Part shown: positions 46,842-56,797 of the stretch, piece after piece
Layout of the letters: each line of letters begins with the position of its first letter
Position numbering within the stretch: the first letter of the stretch is position 1
Assembly (NCBI RefSeq): GCF_004361735.1
Contig: NZ_SNVV01000001.1
Coordinates: 62,001-126,000 of the forward strand
Origin: Azoarcus indigens
GTDB taxonomy: Bacteria > Pseudomonadota > Gammaproteobacteria > Burkholderiales > Rhodocyclaceae
DNA length: 64,000 bases
Reading direction: 5' to 3'
Notes under the pieces: generated by a model
What the model was told of the DNA's origin: nothing
Seen by the model: only the letters and a program-made list of their open reading frames with translations
Databases searched by the model: none
Made by a program: the position numbers and the translations under genes

Positions 46842-48497
46842 ATGGAACGCGAATCCATGGAGTTTGACGTCCTGATCGTCGGAGGCGGCCCTGCGGGCCT
46901 CGCCGCGGCGATCCGGCTCAAGCAACTGGCCGCGGAGCAGGAGCGGGACATCTCGGTGTGCCTGATCGAGAAAGGAGCCGAGATCGGCGCGCACATTCTC
47001 TCCGGAGCGGTCATGGACCCGCGGGCGCTCACCGAACTCTTCCCCGACTGGAAGGAACGCGGTGCGCCGCTGAACACCGCCGTCACCGAAGACAAGGTCA
47101 TCTTCCTCAATGAGACCGGCGGCCGCCAGGTGCCCACCAATCTGCTGCCGGACTGTTTCGTCAATCACGGCAATTACATCGTCCGCCTGGGCAATGTCGC
47201 CAAGTGGCTGGGCGAGCAGGCCGAGGCGCTGGGCGTGGAGATCTACCCCGGCTTTGCGGGCGCCGAGCTTCTCTACGACGAGACTGGCGAAATGAGAGGC
47301 GCGGTGAAGGGCGTCGCCACCGGCGACATGGGCCTCACCCGCGAGGGCGAGCAGGGCCCGAACTACCAGCCGGGCATGGAGTTGCACGCCAAGTACACCC
47401 TGTTCGCCGAAGGCTGTCGCGGCCACCTGGGCAAACAGCTGGAGGCGAAGTTCTCCCTGCGCGAGGGCGTCGATCCGCAGACTTACGGCATCGGCCTGAA
47501 GGAGTTGTGGGAGGTGCCTGCCGAGTGCCACCGCCCCGGCCTGGTGGTGCATACCGCCGGCTGGCCGCTGCCGGCCGACACCTATGGCGGCGGCTTCGTC
47601 TATCACCTGGAAGACAACCTGGTCGCGGTCGGCTACGTGGTCGGCCTCAACTACAGCAACCCCTTCCTGTCGCCCTTCGAAGAATTCCAGCGCTACAAGA
47701 CCCATCCGGAGATCCGCAAGTATCTGGAAGGCGGCAAGCGCCTGGCCTACGGTGCCCGCGCCATCGCCGCCGGCGGTCTGCAGAGCCAGCCACGGCTGGT
47801 GTTCCCCGGCGGTGCGCTGATCGGCGATGACGCCGGCTTCCTCAACGCCGCGCGCATCAAGGGCAGCCACGCGGCGATCAAGTCCGGCATGCTGGCTGCC
47901 GAAGCGGCCTTCGAGGCGCTGGGCGCCGAGCGCCAGCGCGACGCGCTGACCGCCTTCCCCGCTGCCTTCCGCAGCTCCTGGCTGTACGACGAGCTGCACA
48001 AGACGCGCAACTTCAAGCCCTACATGAAGAAGGGCCTGTGGCTGGGCTCGCTGCTGTTCGGCATCGACCAGAAGCTCTTCGGCGGCAAGGTGCCCTGGAC
48101 GCTGTCCAACACCGCCGACCACACCGCGCTGAAGCCGGCGGCCGAAAGCACCCGCATCGACTATCCCAAGCCGGACGGCGTGCTGACCTTCGACCGCCTC
48201 TCCTCGGTCTTCCTCTCGAACACCAACCATGAGGAAGAGCAGCCCTGTCACCTGCAGCTGAAGGACGCTGCGGTGCCCATCGCGGTGAACCTGGCGAAGT
48301 ACGACGCCCCCGAGCAGCGCTACTGCCCGGCCGGCGTATATGAAATCGTCAGGGACGGCGAGAACAACGCGCCTCGCCTGCAGATCAACGCCCAGAACTG
48401 CGTGCACTGCAAGACCTGCGACATCAAGGATCCCACGCAGAACATCAACTGGGTGGTGCCGCAAGGCGGCGAAGGGCCGATCTACCAGGGCATGTGA
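46842..48497 (+). CDS. Electron transfer flavoprotein-ubiquinone oxidoreductase
   Basis: A 551-residue ETF-QO that passes electrons from acyl-CoA dehydrogenases, via ETF, to ubiquinone. The FAD Rossmann motif is VLIVGGGPAGLAAAIRL (near residues 10-26). The C-terminal ferredoxin-like part binds a [4Fe-4S] cluster through NCVHCKTCDIKDPTQNINW. No signal peptide; a membrane-associated amphipathic region lies in the centre (MKKGLWLGSLLFG). AGGAG seven bases upstream supports the ATG; the second ATG (46857) is also possible. A terminator follows at 48541-48568. Confidence 0.95.
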   Translation: MERESMEFDVLIVGGGPAGLAAAIRLKQLAAEQERDISVCLIEKGAEIGAHILSGAVMDPRALTELFPDWKERGAPLNTAVTEDKVIFLNETGGRQVPTNLLPDCFVNHGNYIVRLGNVAKWLGEQAEALGVEIYPGFAGAELLYDETGEMRGAVKGVATGDMGLTREGEQGPNYQPGMELHAKYTLFAEGCRGHLGKQLEAKFSLREGVDPQTYGIGLKELWEVPAECHRPGLVVHTAGWPLPADTYGGGFVYHLEDNLVAVGYVVGLNYSNPFLSPFEEFQRYKTHPEIRKYLEGGKRLAYGARAIAAGGLQSQPRLVFPGGALIGDDAGFLNAARIKGSHAAIKSGMLAAEAAFEALGAERQRDALTAFPAAFRSSWLYDELHKTRNFKPYMKKGLWLGSLLFGIDQKLFGGKVPWTLSNTADHTALKPAAESTRIDYPKPDGVLTFDRLSSVFLSNTNHEEEQPCHLQLKDAAVPIAVNLAKYDAPEQRYCPAGVYEIVRDGENNAPRLQINAQNCVHCKTCDIKDPTQNINWVVPQGGEGPIYQGM

Positions 48498-48540
48498 TGC
48501 CCTTGGAGCGGGCGCTCTCCCCGCGGCCCGCTGCACAATG

Positions 48541-48568
48541 AAAAAGCCCGGCTGAAGCCGGGCTTTTT
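48541..48568. terminator. Bidirectional rho-independent terminator
   Basis: AAAAAGCCCGGC, loop TGAA, GCCGGGCTTTTT, between the convergent ETF-QO and DUF481 genes; T-tracts exist in both directions. Confidence 0.95.
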
Positions 48569-48587
48569 CATTTCCGCCTGCGAGAAC

Positions 48588-49625
48588 TCACCACTCGTAA
48601 CCCAGGCCCACCTGCAGGCTGATATCGGTGGCCTTGCGGTCGTCCGCCGGCTTGCCTTCCCAATCCAGCAGCGCCTGTACCTGGGCGCTCAGGCGGTCGA
48701 CGATGGGAAGCCGCAAGCCGGTACGGGTACGCAGGGTGACGTCCTTGGTGTCCTCGGTATTCATGTAGCCGTCCTGCTCATGGAAGAACTCCGCCGAACG
48801 GCCGATCAACCAGTGCCGGTAACGTATGCCCCAACCGAAGGCGGGATAAGCCTGGCTCTCGTCCTCGTAGCGCAGCTCGCGCACGTAATCCAGACCCCCC
48901 TTGACCGACAGGTTGGTGTCGTCCGTCTCCACCAGTTGCAGACCGTAGCCGGCACCGAGGGCATAGCGCCCGCGCAGATCGCGGAAGTGGTCACGCTCGA
49001 AGGAGGTACGGCCATAGACGAAGCGGCGCTTGTCGATGAACCAGTCCTTGTCGCCACTGGCCAGCCAGTTGTTGGCGGTGTCGTTGCCGCCCTCGTTGCG
49101 TTGTTCCCCGCGCAGCCGCGTCATGAAGCGCGACTCCTTGGCCACGCCCTCCAGCTGGGCCTCGGCGATCACCTGGCGGGTATCGCTGTTGCCGCTGTTG
49201 GCGCTGCCCGCCACGTTGAGCCGGCCCTTGTACTCGGTGCCTTCGCCCGACTGACTGGGCGTGGGGTTGAGGTATGCGATGCGGTCCAGCTTCAGCGGCG
49301 GCACTTCCGGCGCCTCGGTGAGCTTGACCGTACCCGGGTCGGAGGGCTCCAGCCTCGTCTCCAGCGAGCCTTCGTCACGCCGCATCAGCACGGTCACCGG
49401 CTGGTCGGTCTTCAGCGTCTCGACCATGCGCCAGTCGATCTTGACCCTGCCGGCGTAGCTGGTCTGCAGCACGAGGCCCTCGGGCGTCTTGTTGAGCACG
49501 GTGCCGGTCAGGCGGTCGCCGTTGGTGAGCACCACTTCGTCGGCCAGCGCCGCCGGCGCGGCCAGAGACAGCAAAAGGAATGGGAATAGCAGCCGCAGGC
49601 TGCGATAAGCAAAAGCGGGTTTCAT
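48588..49625 (-). CDS. DUF481 family outer-membrane protein
   Basis: A 345-residue protein with a Sec signal peptide (FPFLLLSLAAPAALADEVVL, cleavage at ALA|D). Residues ~25-105 form a small beta domain (LTNGDRLTGTVLNKTPEGLV). The remainder is a DUF481 beta-barrel with alternating aromatic strands, ending in a C-terminal aromatic (LQVGLGYEW) as outer-membrane proteins do. Similar to YdiY of E. coli, which is acid-induced; the function is unknown. ATG 49625 was chosen because the signal peptide starts there. Confidence 0.87.
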   Translation of the reverse strand: MKPAFAYRSLRLLFPFLLLSLAAPAALADEVVLTNGDRLTGTVLNKTPEGLVLQTSYAGRVKIDWRMVETLKTDQPVTVLMRRDEGSLETRLEPSDPGTVKLTEAPEVPPLKLDRIAYLNPTPSQSGEGTEYKGRLNVAGSANSGNSDTRQVIAEAQLEGVAKESRFMTRLRGEQRNEGGNDTANNWLASGDKDWFIDKRRFVYGRTSFERDHFRDLRGRYALGAGYGLQLVETDDTNLSVKGGLDYVRELRYEDESQAYPAFGWGIRYRHWLIGRSAEFFHEQDGYMNTEDTKDVTLRTRTGLRLPIVDRLSAQVQALLDWEGKPADDRKATDISLQVGLGYEW

Positions 49626-49821
49626 GGCAATTCGGGGATTCGGCATCGGGGGAGGGAGAGGCGCCGTGCGCCATGGGGCGGAAGACTAGGCCCATCCTTC
49701 GTCGTTTTGCAATGCAGCGTAACGCCTGTTTGCAAATATGAAACACCGGACAAAAACCAAGGCCAGCATGGACTTGGCGCCGCCTTACCCGATCTGGGTG
49801 AGCATCGGGGCCTATTCGGAT

Positions 49822-50001
49822 TCAGCAGATCGGTCCGAAGATCAGGTCCAGTTCGGCAGCGAACCTCCCGCCGATGTCCAGCACGCCCGCCTGCCGGAAC
49901 AAGCTGGTGTGCAGCATCCCCAGCCACAACGGACCGCCCAGGATGTGAGGGAAGCGCGCCAACGCATCGCTGCGCAGTTCGCCCTCCGCCACCGCCTCCC
50001 G
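49822..50001 (-). pseudogene. Remnant of a TetR-family regulator (C-terminal part)
   Basis: Reading the minus strand from about 50001 down to a TGA at 49822 gives a C-terminal effector-domain-like sequence, including VAEGELRSDALARFPHILGG, PLWLGMLHTSLFRQAGVLD and ELDLIFGPIC. This FP..LGGPL...M..LF....LD......LD.IFG pattern is typical of the last helices of TetR repressors. No helix-turn-helix and no start codon precede it; the plus strand there continues as an MFS fragment. I infer a truncated gene. Confidence 0.6.
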
Positions 50002-50148
50002 AACACCATCGTTCCCATCCTGGGCGCGGGCCTCCTCGCCGACCGCATCGGCCCGGACCTGGCGGTCTGCTTCTGCACCGCTGCCGGGCTGCTGATGGCG
50101 GCGATGCTGTGGCAGACACGCCGGCTGCTACCACTGCGCGCCGCCTAG
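50002..50148 (+). pseudogene. Remnant of an MFS transporter (C-terminal part)
   Basis: The last 48 residues of a 136-residue open frame (starting ATG 49738) read as the C-terminal helix pair of an MFS transporter: NTIVPILGAGLLADRIGPDL, AVCFCTAAGLLMAAMLW and a basic tail QTRRLLPLRAA. The upstream part of that frame is low-complexity and overlaps the TetR remnant on the other strand, so no intact gene is present. Its stop overlaps the cydC stop. Confidence 0.6.
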
Positions 50149-51857
50149 TCCAGAGCCCGGACAGCCGCCGGCGACAACTCGGCCAGGCGCCCCTGCTCCA
50201 GCCGCAACACGCGATCGAAAGCGGCGAGGCCGGCCGGGCGATGTGTTACCCAGATCAGCGTGCGGCCGCGCAGATGCTGGCGTACCGCGGCGACGAGCGC
50301 GGCTTCTGCGGCCGGGTCCAGGCCCTCGGTCGGTTCGTCCAGGAGGGTGATGGGCGTCTCGCGCAGCAAGGCACGGGCCAGCCCGAGGCGGCGGCGCTGG
50401 CCGCCGGAGAGGCTGGCGCCTCCCTCCTCCACCCAGGTCTGCAGGCCGTCGCGCCAGGCGGAGACCATGTCCGCCAGCCCGACCAGCCGCAGCACGGCCA
50501 TCATCCGTTCGGCATCCGCCTCCGGAGCGGCCAGGCGCAGGTTCTCCGCCAGCGTCGCCGCCTGCGCCCAGGAAAACTGGCCGGCGCAGCTCATGCGGGC
50601 GCGCAGCGTGGATTCGTCCAGTTCGGACAACTCGACGCCACCCAGCCGGATCTCGCCAGCGTCCGCCTCTTCCAGCCGCGCCAGCAGACTCACCAGCGTG
50701 GACTTGCCGCCGCCGCTGGGGCCCAGCAGCGCGATGTGCTCGCCCTCGGCCACCGATAGCGACAGCCCTTCAAACAACGGCAGCTGATCCGGCCAGGCGA
50801 AGGCCAACCCGCTCACCGTCAGCCCGTTGCCGGGTGGCTGCGCGCCGGCTGTGGCAAAGGCCGGGCGCGGCATCTGGCTGGCGAGACCTTCCAGCCGCGC
50901 GGCGGCGGCGGCGGTGCCGGGCAGTTCCAGGCAGGCCCCGGGCAGCGCCTGCAAGGCTTCATGCGCGCCCAGCAGCACCAGCACCACCGCCGCCAGCCAG
51001 GGGCCGGGCGCCTCGGCTGTGCCGCCCCGTGCAACAAGCATGAGCGCGCCCCAGGCGGCTGCACCGGTGAGCAGCACCGTCAGCGCCCGCAGCCAGGCGC
51101 CGCGCCGCTGCAGGCTGCGCTGCTGCTTCAGCCAGTGCCGGCTGCTGGCGAGCGCCGCCGCCCGTCGCGCCTGCCAGGCCGGCTGGTGCAAGGCGAGGTC
51201 TTCCAGGCCGTCCACGCAATCCAGCAGTTCCCGCCTCAGCCCGGCGCGACCGGCCACCCACGCGCTGGCCGGCCGGCGCCCCGCCAACCAGCCGGCCAGC
51301 GGCAGCACGAACAGCGCGAAGGCCGTCAGGCCCAGTGGCAGCCAGACCAGCACCGGCGCCATCTGGCCGACCAGCAGGGCCAGCACGGCGAAGCAGAGCA
51401 GCGCGGCCGCCAGCGGCAGCAGCAGACGGGGGTAGAGGTTGTCCAGCGCATCCACGTCCCGCACCAGCGCGTTCAGCAGATCGCTGCCGTGGTGGCGGCC
51501 GAGCTGCGAGGGCGACAGCCGGGCCAGCCGCCGGTACAGCCACAGCCGCAGCCCGGCGATCAGGCGGAAGGTGGCCTCGTGGCTCACCACCCGCTCGCCC
51601 CAGCGGCTGGCGGTGCGCAGCAGGGCGAAGAAGCGCACGCCGGCGCCGGGCAGGAAGAAGTTGAAGGCCTGGGCGCTGGCCGGCGTCAGGCCGGCGATGG
51701 CGGTGGCGGACAGGAACCAACCGGACAGGCCCAGCAAGCCCAGGCTGCCGGCCAGCGTAGCGCAAGCGAGCAGGAGCGCGCCGAGCAGCCAGGGGCCGGC
51801 GCCGGCGAGGCGGCCGGCGTAGCCCAGCAGCACGCGGAGTTCGCGCCAGCCGGCCAT
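50145..51857 (-). CDS. cydC: Heterodimeric ABC exporter CydC subunit (cytochrome bd assembly)
   Basis: A 570-residue ABC exporter half-transporter that works with CydD, required to assemble cytochrome bd; in E. coli it moves cysteine or glutathione and is linked to haem. Six membrane helices occupy ~1-310. The ATPase domain has Walker A LLGPSGGGKSTL (near 380-391), ABC signature LSGGQRRRLGLARAL, Walker B ITLLDEPTEGLD and the H-loop His in WVTHRP. It starts where cydD stops (ATGA overlap region). Confidence 0.94.
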   Translation of the reverse strand: MAGWRELRVLLGYAGRLAGAGPWLLGALLLACATLAGSLGLLGLSGWFLSATAIAGLTPASAQAFNFFLPGAGVRFFALLRTASRWGERVVSHEATFRLIAGLRLWLYRRLARLSPSQLGRHHGSDLLNALVRDVDALDNLYPRLLLPLAAALLCFAVLALLVGQMAPVLVWLPLGLTAFALFVLPLAGWLAGRRPASAWVAGRAGLRRELLDCVDGLEDLALHQPAWQARRAAALASSRHWLKQQRSLQRRGAWLRALTVLLTGAAAWGALMLVARGGTAEAPGPWLAAVVLVLLGAHEALQALPGACLELPGTAAAAARLEGLASQMPRPAFATAGAQPPGNGLTVSGLAFAWPDQLPLFEGLSLSVAEGEHIALLGPSGGGKSTLVSLLARLEEADAGEIRLGGVELSELDESTLRARMSCAGQFSWAQAATLAENLRLAAPEADAERMMAVLRLVGLADMVSAWRDGLQTWVEEGGASLSGGQRRRLGLARALLRETPITLLDEPTEGLDPAAEAALVAAVRQHLRGRTLIWVTHRPAGLAAFDRVLRLEQGRLAELSPAAVRALD

Positions 51858-53626
51858 CAGCCGCCCTCCCCTGCCAGCTCAGTCGGCCTTGCCGGCTGCA
51901 GGCGACCGCCCTCCAGCCTCAGCACCCGGTCGGCCAGCCGCAGCGGCGCCCGTCTGTGGCTCAGCACCACCACTGTGCGGCCATGGCGCAGTTCGGCCAG
52001 GCGCGCCACCACCAGCGCTTCGGTGTCGCCATCCAGGCTGGCGGTGGGTTCGTCCAGCAGCAGCAGATCCGCCGGTCGCAGACGCACCCGCGCCAACGCC
52101 AGCCGCCGCAGCTGGCCGCCGGAGAGCTGACGGCCCCCCTCGCCCAGCACAGTCGCCAGGCCTTGCGGCAGGGTCGCCAGCCAGTCGCCCAGGCCGGCGA
52201 AGTGCAGCGCCTCGCTCATCGCCGCGGCGTCCGCATCCTGCCGCGCGATCCGCAAATTGTCGGCCAGGCTGCCGGCGAGCAGGCGCGGATGCTGGCTCAT
52301 CCAGCCGATGCGCTCACGCCAGTGCTGGAGGTCCAGCGCGGAAAAAGGAAGGCCGTTGGCAGCCAGCATGCCGGCCTGCGGCTGCAACTGGCCCAGCAGC
52401 AGCCGCAGCAGCGTGGTCTTGCCGCCGCCGCTGGGGCCGACGATGGCCACCGCCTCGCCCGCCGCCACCTCCAGGTCGCAGCCCTGCAGCACTGGCTCGC
52501 CTCCGCGGTGAGCGAACACCAGGCCGGACATCCGCAACCCCGGTGCGCCCGGCGCCAGCGTGTTCATGCCGCCGGCCGGCTGCGGCGAAGGCGTCTCCAG
52601 CACCGCCTGCAACTGGCCAGCGGCCGCCAGCGCTTCGGCACGGGCGTGGTAGTGGGTGCCGAGGTCGCGCAGCGGCTGGTAGAACTCCGGCGCCAGCAGC
52701 AGGATGAAGAAGGCCAGCCGCAGGTCAGGCGCGGCGCCGTGGAAACCGAAATCCAGGTAGCCCAGCAGGCTGAAACCCAGGTAGACCGCGGTGAGCGCGA
52801 TGGCCACCGAGGCGAAGAACTCCAACACGGTGCCGGAGAGGAAGGCCAGCCGCAGCACGCTCATGGTGCGCTGGCGGAAATCCTCGCCGATGCGCGCCAC
52901 TGCCTGCGCCTGGCGCTCATGGGCGTCCAGCAGGCGTAGCGTGGGCAGGCCGCGCAGCAAGTCGAGGAAATGGCCGCTCATCCGCTGCAAGGCCAGCAAT
53001 TGGCGGGTCTGACGGACGCGGGCGCCCCAGCCGACCAGCACCATGAACAGCGGAATCAGCGGCGCGGTGAGAAAGAGGATGCCGGCCGCGGCCCAGCTCC
53101 GGGGCAGCACGGCGGCAAGGATGAACAGCGGCGCGAGCACCGCCAGCCATTGTTGCGGGCGATAGCGGGCGTAATAGCCCTCCACCGCCTCCACCTGCTC
53201 CAGCAGCAGGTTGGCGAGAGCACCGGCCTGGCGCCGTTCGCGCCAGGCCGGGCCGAGGTGATGCAGACGATCCAGCAAGGCCTCGCGCAGCCTGCCGCGT
53301 ATCCGTTCTGAAGCGCGCTGCCCTGCCTCTTCCTTCAGCACGCCGGCCAGCGCACGCGCCAGCAGGCATGCAGGCAGCGCCCACCAGGCCGCCGGCTGCG
53401 CGAAGGGATTGCTGCCTTCGACGATCAGCATGTGCAGCATCCAGGCGAGCACGCCAGCCTGGGCGATGGCGGCCAGCACCTGCAGGCCGCCGCCGAGCAC
53501 GGCCAGCCGGCCCCAGGCGCCTGCACCGCGCGCCTGGGCGCGCAGCCAGCGCAGGGCGGCCGCGTCCGGGCCGCCGCGGCTGTCGGCGGCGGCTTCGGTC
53601 TGGGTCATCTCGTCATTGCTGCGCAT
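51857..53626 (-). CDS. cydD: Heterodimeric ABC exporter CydD subunit (cytochrome bd assembly)
   Basis: A 589-residue ABC exporter half-transporter, partner of CydC. After a ~40-residue cytosolic N-terminus, six membrane helices cover ~40-330. The ATPase domain has Walker A IVGPSGGGKTTLLRL (near 392-406), signature LSGGQLRRLALARV, Walker B DLLLLDEPTASLDG and VLSHRR. Start codons at 53626 and 53608 are both possible. It ends with the cydC start in a one-base overlap. Confidence 0.94.
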   Translation of the reverse strand: MRSNDEMTQTEAAADSRGGPDAAALRWLRAQARGAGAWGRLAVLGGGLQVLAAIAQAGVLAWMLHMLIVEGSNPFAQPAAWWALPACLLARALAGVLKEEAGQRASERIRGRLREALLDRLHHLGPAWRERRQAGALANLLLEQVEAVEGYYARYRPQQWLAVLAPLFILAAVLPRSWAAAGILFLTAPLIPLFMVLVGWGARVRQTRQLLALQRMSGHFLDLLRGLPTLRLLDAHERQAQAVARIGEDFRQRTMSVLRLAFLSGTVLEFFASVAIALTAVYLGFSLLGYLDFGFHGAAPDLRLAFFILLLAPEFYQPLRDLGTHYHARAEALAAAGQLQAVLETPSPQPAGGMNTLAPGAPGLRMSGLVFAHRGGEPVLQGCDLEVAAGEAVAIVGPSGGGKTTLLRLLLGQLQPQAGMLAANGLPFSALDLQHWRERIGWMSQHPRLLAGSLADNLRIARQDADAAAMSEALHFAGLGDWLATLPQGLATVLGEGGRQLSGGQLRRLALARVRLRPADLLLLDEPTASLDGDTEALVVARLAELRHGRTVVVLSHRRAPLRLADRVLRLEGGRLQPARPTELAGEGG

Positions 53627-53667
53627 GGGTCAGGGCCTGGCACCTGCGGACGCCGGAAGTCCGTCGT

Positions 53668-53778
53668 TCAGGCATCGCCGCTGCGGTCGCGCTCTTCCTG
53701 CGACTCCAGCCACATGGCGTTGACCACCGCGAAGAGGATGGCCATGGCGGTGCCGAGTATCCAGCTGAAATACCACAT
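53668..53778 (-). CDS. cydX: Cytochrome bd accessory subunit CydX
   Basis: A 36-residue single-helix protein, too short for routine gene calling. The sequence begins MWYFSWILGTAMAILFAVV and ends with an acidic ESQEERDRSGDA. The N-terminal MWYF.WILG block is the CydX signature; CydX stabilises the haem site of cytochrome bd by binding next to CydA. AGGAG lies 7 bases upstream of the ATG. It sits between cydB and cydD as in most cyd operons. Confidence 0.95.
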   Translation of the reverse strand: MWYFSWILGTAMAILFAVVNAMWLESQEERDRSGDA

Positions 53779-53821
53779 GATTTTCTCCTAGGATTCTGTC
53801 AGTCGGTGCCGCTTGGCGTGA

Positions 53822-54958
53822 TCAGTACGCGCTGCGGCTGTTGGCCTGGATGTGTTCCACCGTGACCTTGCCGCGCATCACCCGGTAAGCCCAGCTGGTG
53901 TAGGCGACGATGACGGGCGTCATCACCAGCGCCACCCAGAACATGATGCCCAGCGTGCGGTGGCTGGAAACGCAGTCCCACAGCGTCAGGCTGCTTCTCG
54001 GGTCGGAGCTGGAGGGCATGACGAAGGGGAACAGCGAGGCACCGGCGGTGAAGATGATGCCCAGTTCGGCAATCGAGGTCGCAATGAAAGCCAGGCCGCC
54101 ACGGCGCAGCGCGACGAACAGCAGGCTGAGCACGCCGCCGGCGAAGCCCAGCAGCGGGAACAGCCACAGCGCCGGCTGGGCGGCGTAGTTGGCCAGCAGC
54201 GCACCCTTCTGCATCACCACCGTCTTGTCCAGGGGACTGAGCACCGCGCCGTGGTCGATGGCGGAGGTGATCACATAGCCCGGCAGTTCGCCCACCATCA
54301 GGCCGGCGACGGCGAAGGCAGCCATCATCGCCCCGGTGGCGATCATGGATGCGGCGCGCGCCCGCTTCTGCACCGTGCCGACCGTGCGCAGCACCAGGAA
54401 GTTGGCGCCGTGCGCCACCAGCATCGCCAGGCTGACCACGCCCGCCACCAGGGCGAAGGGGTTGAACAGCGCCCAGAAGCTGCCGGTGTAATAGGCGCGC
54501 ATGGTGTCGTCGAAATGGAAGGGCACGCCCTGCAGCACGTTGCCGACGGCCACGCCGAATACCAGCGCCGGCACCGCGCTGCCGATGAAGATGCCCCAGT
54601 CCCAGGCGCCACGCCAGGCCGGGTTGGGCAGCTTGCTGCGGTAGTCGAAGCCCACCGGGCGGAAGAACAGCGCCCACAGCACCGCCAGCATGGCCCAGTA
54701 GAAACCGGAGAAGGCGGTGGCATACACCAGCGGCCAGGCAGCGAACAGGGCGCCGCCGGCGGTGATGAACCACACCTGGTTGCCGTCCCAGTGCGGGCCG
54801 ACGGTGTTGATCATCACCCGGCGCTCTTCATCCGTCTTGCCGACGAAGGGCAGCAGCGCGCCCACGCCCATGTCGTGGCCGTCCATGATGGCGAAGCCCA
54901 GCAGCAGCACGCCGAGCAGGCCCCACCAGATGAGCTTGAGGATCTCGTAGTCGATCAT
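53822..54958 (-). CDS. cydB: Cytochrome bd ubiquinol oxidase subunit II (CydB)
   Basis: A 378-residue membrane subunit with about nine helices, pairing with CydA. Its N-terminus [19 protein letters not shown], followed by [19 protein letters not shown], is the family hallmark; [19 protein letters not shown] is the other strongly conserved stretch. Length matches E. coli CydB (379). It starts just 3 bases after cydA ends and is followed by cydX. Confidence 0.96.
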   Translation of the reverse strand: MIDYEILKLIWWGLLGVLLLGFAIMDGHDMGVGALLPFVGKTDEERRVMINTVGPHWDGNQVWFITAGGALFAAWPLVYATAFSGFYWAMLAVLWALFFRPVGFDYRSKLPNPAWRGAWDWGIFIGSAVPALVFGVAVGNVLQGVPFHFDDTMRAYYTGSFWALFNPFALVAGVVSLAMLVAHGANFLVLRTVGTVQKRARAASMIATGAMMAAFAVAGLMVGELPGYVITSAIDHGAVLSPLDKTVVMQKGALLANYAAQPALWLFPLLGFAGGVLSLLFVALRRGGLAFIATSIAELGIIFTAGASLFPFVMPSSSDPRSSLTLWDCVSSHRTLGIMFWVALVMTPVIVAYTSWAYRVMRGKVTVEHIQANSRSAY

Positions 54959-54961
54959 GAT

Positions 54962-56575
54962 TTACTGCACTCCCTTGGAATCGTGCGGCGCGGCCGGGGC
55001 CGCCATCAGCGCGGCGCCACCGGCCTGCGGCGGCGTTTCGCGGTGGTACCTGCCGGTACCGAGGCTGGAAGGACCGAGGCGGGCGTACTTGAACATCAGG
55101 TACATCTCGGCGATCAGCAGCACGGTGTAGAGCGTGACGAAGCCGGCGATGGAGAGGATCAGCTCGCCGGAGGTCAGCGTGGAGGTGGACAGGAAGGTGG
55201 GCAGCACGCCGTCTATGGTCCAGGGCTGACGGCCGAACTCCGCCACCAGCCAGCCCATTTCGCAGGCGATCCACGGCAGCGGCAGGCCGTACAGCGCCCA
55301 CTTCAGCAGCCAGCGCTGCTGCTCGAAGGTGTTGCGCGCGGCGTGGTAGAAGGACAGCGCGAACAGGGCGAGGAAGGACACGCCCAGCGCCACCATGATG
55401 CGGAAGCCGAAGAACAGCGGCGCCACCGGCGGGATGGTGTCGCTGGCAGCGGCCTTGATCATCTCCGGCGTGGCCAGGCTGACGTCCTCGGTGTACTTCT
55501 TCAGCAGCAGGCCGTAGCCCAGGTCCTGCTTCACCTCGTTGAAGTTGGCCAGCAGTTCCGGGTTGCCCTTGTCCTTGCGCAGCGCTTCCAGCGCCTGCAC
55601 CGCCAGGATGCCGTTGGTGACGCGCTCCGCGTTCCTCTCCTCGATCTCGGCGATGCCGGGCACCGTCTTGTCGATGGAGCGGGTGCCGATCAGGCCCAGC
55701 ACCCAGGGCACGTGGATCTCGGCCAGGGTGCTACGGGTGGCTTCGTCCGGGATGCCGAACAGGGTCAGGCCGGCGGGGGCCGGCGCGGTCTCCCACATGC
55801 CCTCCATGGCGGCCATCTTGGCCTGCTGGGTTTCAGCGGCGTGGTAGCCGGACTCGTCGCCGAGCACGATCACCGACAGGGTAGAGGCCAGGCCGAAGGA
55901 GGCGGCGATGCGGAAGGAGCGGCGGGCGAAAGCCACGTCCTTGCCCTTCAGCAGGTACCAGGCACTGATGCCGAGCACGAAGCCGGCGGCGGTGACGTAG
56001 CCGGCGCTGATGGTGTGCACGAACTTGGCCTGCGCCACCGGGTTGAACAGCAGCTCGAAGAAGCTGGTCATCTCCATCCGCATGGTCACCGGGTTGAACT
56101 CGGCACCCACTGGGTTCTGCATCCAGCCGTTGGCGATGAGGATGAGCAGCGCCGACAGGTTGGAGCCGATGGCGGTGAGGTAGGTGACGGTGAGGTGGCC
56201 GACCTTGGACAGGCGGTCCCAGCCGAAGAAGAACAGGCCGACGAAGGTCGATTCCAGGAAGAAGGCCACCAGGCCCTCGATCGCCAGCGGCGCGCCGAAG
56301 ATGTCACCGACGTAGTGGGAGTAATAGGACCAGTTGGTGCCGAACTGGAACTCCATCGTCAGGCCGGTGGTGACGCCCAGCGCGAAGTTGATGGCAAACA
56401 GCTTGCCCCAGAACTTGGTCATGTCCCGGTAGATTTCCTTGCCGGTCATGACGTAGGTGGTTTCCATGATGGCGAGCATGAAGGACATGCCCAGCGTCAA
56501 TGGAACGAACAGGAAGTGGTACAGCGCCGTGATCGCGAACTGTAGTCGCGACAGGTCTACAACGGCTTCGCTCAT
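54962..56575 (-). CDS. cydA: Cytochrome bd ubiquinol oxidase subunit I (CydA)
   Basis: A 537-residue high-affinity quinol oxidase subunit that carries haems b558, b595 and d and reduces oxygen to water without proton pumping. Haem ligands are visible: His20 ([13 protein letters not shown]), the second His in [15 protein letters not shown] and Met in [16 protein letters not shown]. The quinol-binding Q-loop is in the centre and of the longer type. ATG 56575 gives the family start [15 protein letters not shown]. It heads the cydABXDC operon, typical of low-oxygen growth. Confidence 0.96.
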   Translation of the reverse strand: MSEAVVDLSRLQFAITALYHFLFVPLTLGMSFMLAIMETTYVMTGKEIYRDMTKFWGKLFAINFALGVTTGLTMEFQFGTNWSYYSHYVGDIFGAPLAIEGLVAFFLESTFVGLFFFGWDRLSKVGHLTVTYLTAIGSNLSALLILIANGWMQNPVGAEFNPVTMRMEMTSFFELLFNPVAQAKFVHTISAGYVTAAGFVLGISAWYLLKGKDVAFARRSFRIAASFGLASTLSVIVLGDESGYHAAETQQAKMAAMEGMWETAPAPAGLTLFGIPDEATRSTLAEIHVPWVLGLIGTRSIDKTVPGIAEIEERNAERVTNGILAVQALEALRKDKGNPELLANFNEVKQDLGYGLLLKKYTEDVSLATPEMIKAAASDTIPPVAPLFFGFRIMVALGVSFLALFALSFYHAARNTFEQQRWLLKWALYGLPLPWIACEMGWLVAEFGRQPWTIDGVLPTFLSTSTLTSGELILSIAGFVTLYTVLLIAEMYLMFKYARLGPSSLGTGRYHRETPPQAGGAALMAAPAAPHDSKGVQ

Positions 56576-56797
56576 TGTTTTCGGTATTCCTTGGCAGGCG
56601 TGCCGCGCGGGCACGCTATGCAACGCACGGGCACAGCGCCGCCCTGCCCTGAAACAGCCAGGCATGGACGGACGACGGCCAGCCGCCGCCGGCAGGCAGA
56701 TCAAGGCCGGCGCGGCGCGTGCGTCATCAGCGGAACCGCGCAGCCGGCGGTCCGCACCTGCCATCCGCGCGGGATGGCACAGGGAGAAAAAGGGAGA

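Noticed and set aside
49738-50148. An intact 136-residue gene
   Set aside because: Only its last 48 residues look like a membrane protein; the first part is low-complexity and overlaps the TetR remnant on the other strand, so it is reported as a pseudogene.
53852-56545. An 897-residue plus-strand open frame
   Set aside because: Gln/His/Gly-rich translation antisense to cydA and cydB, which are unmistakable.
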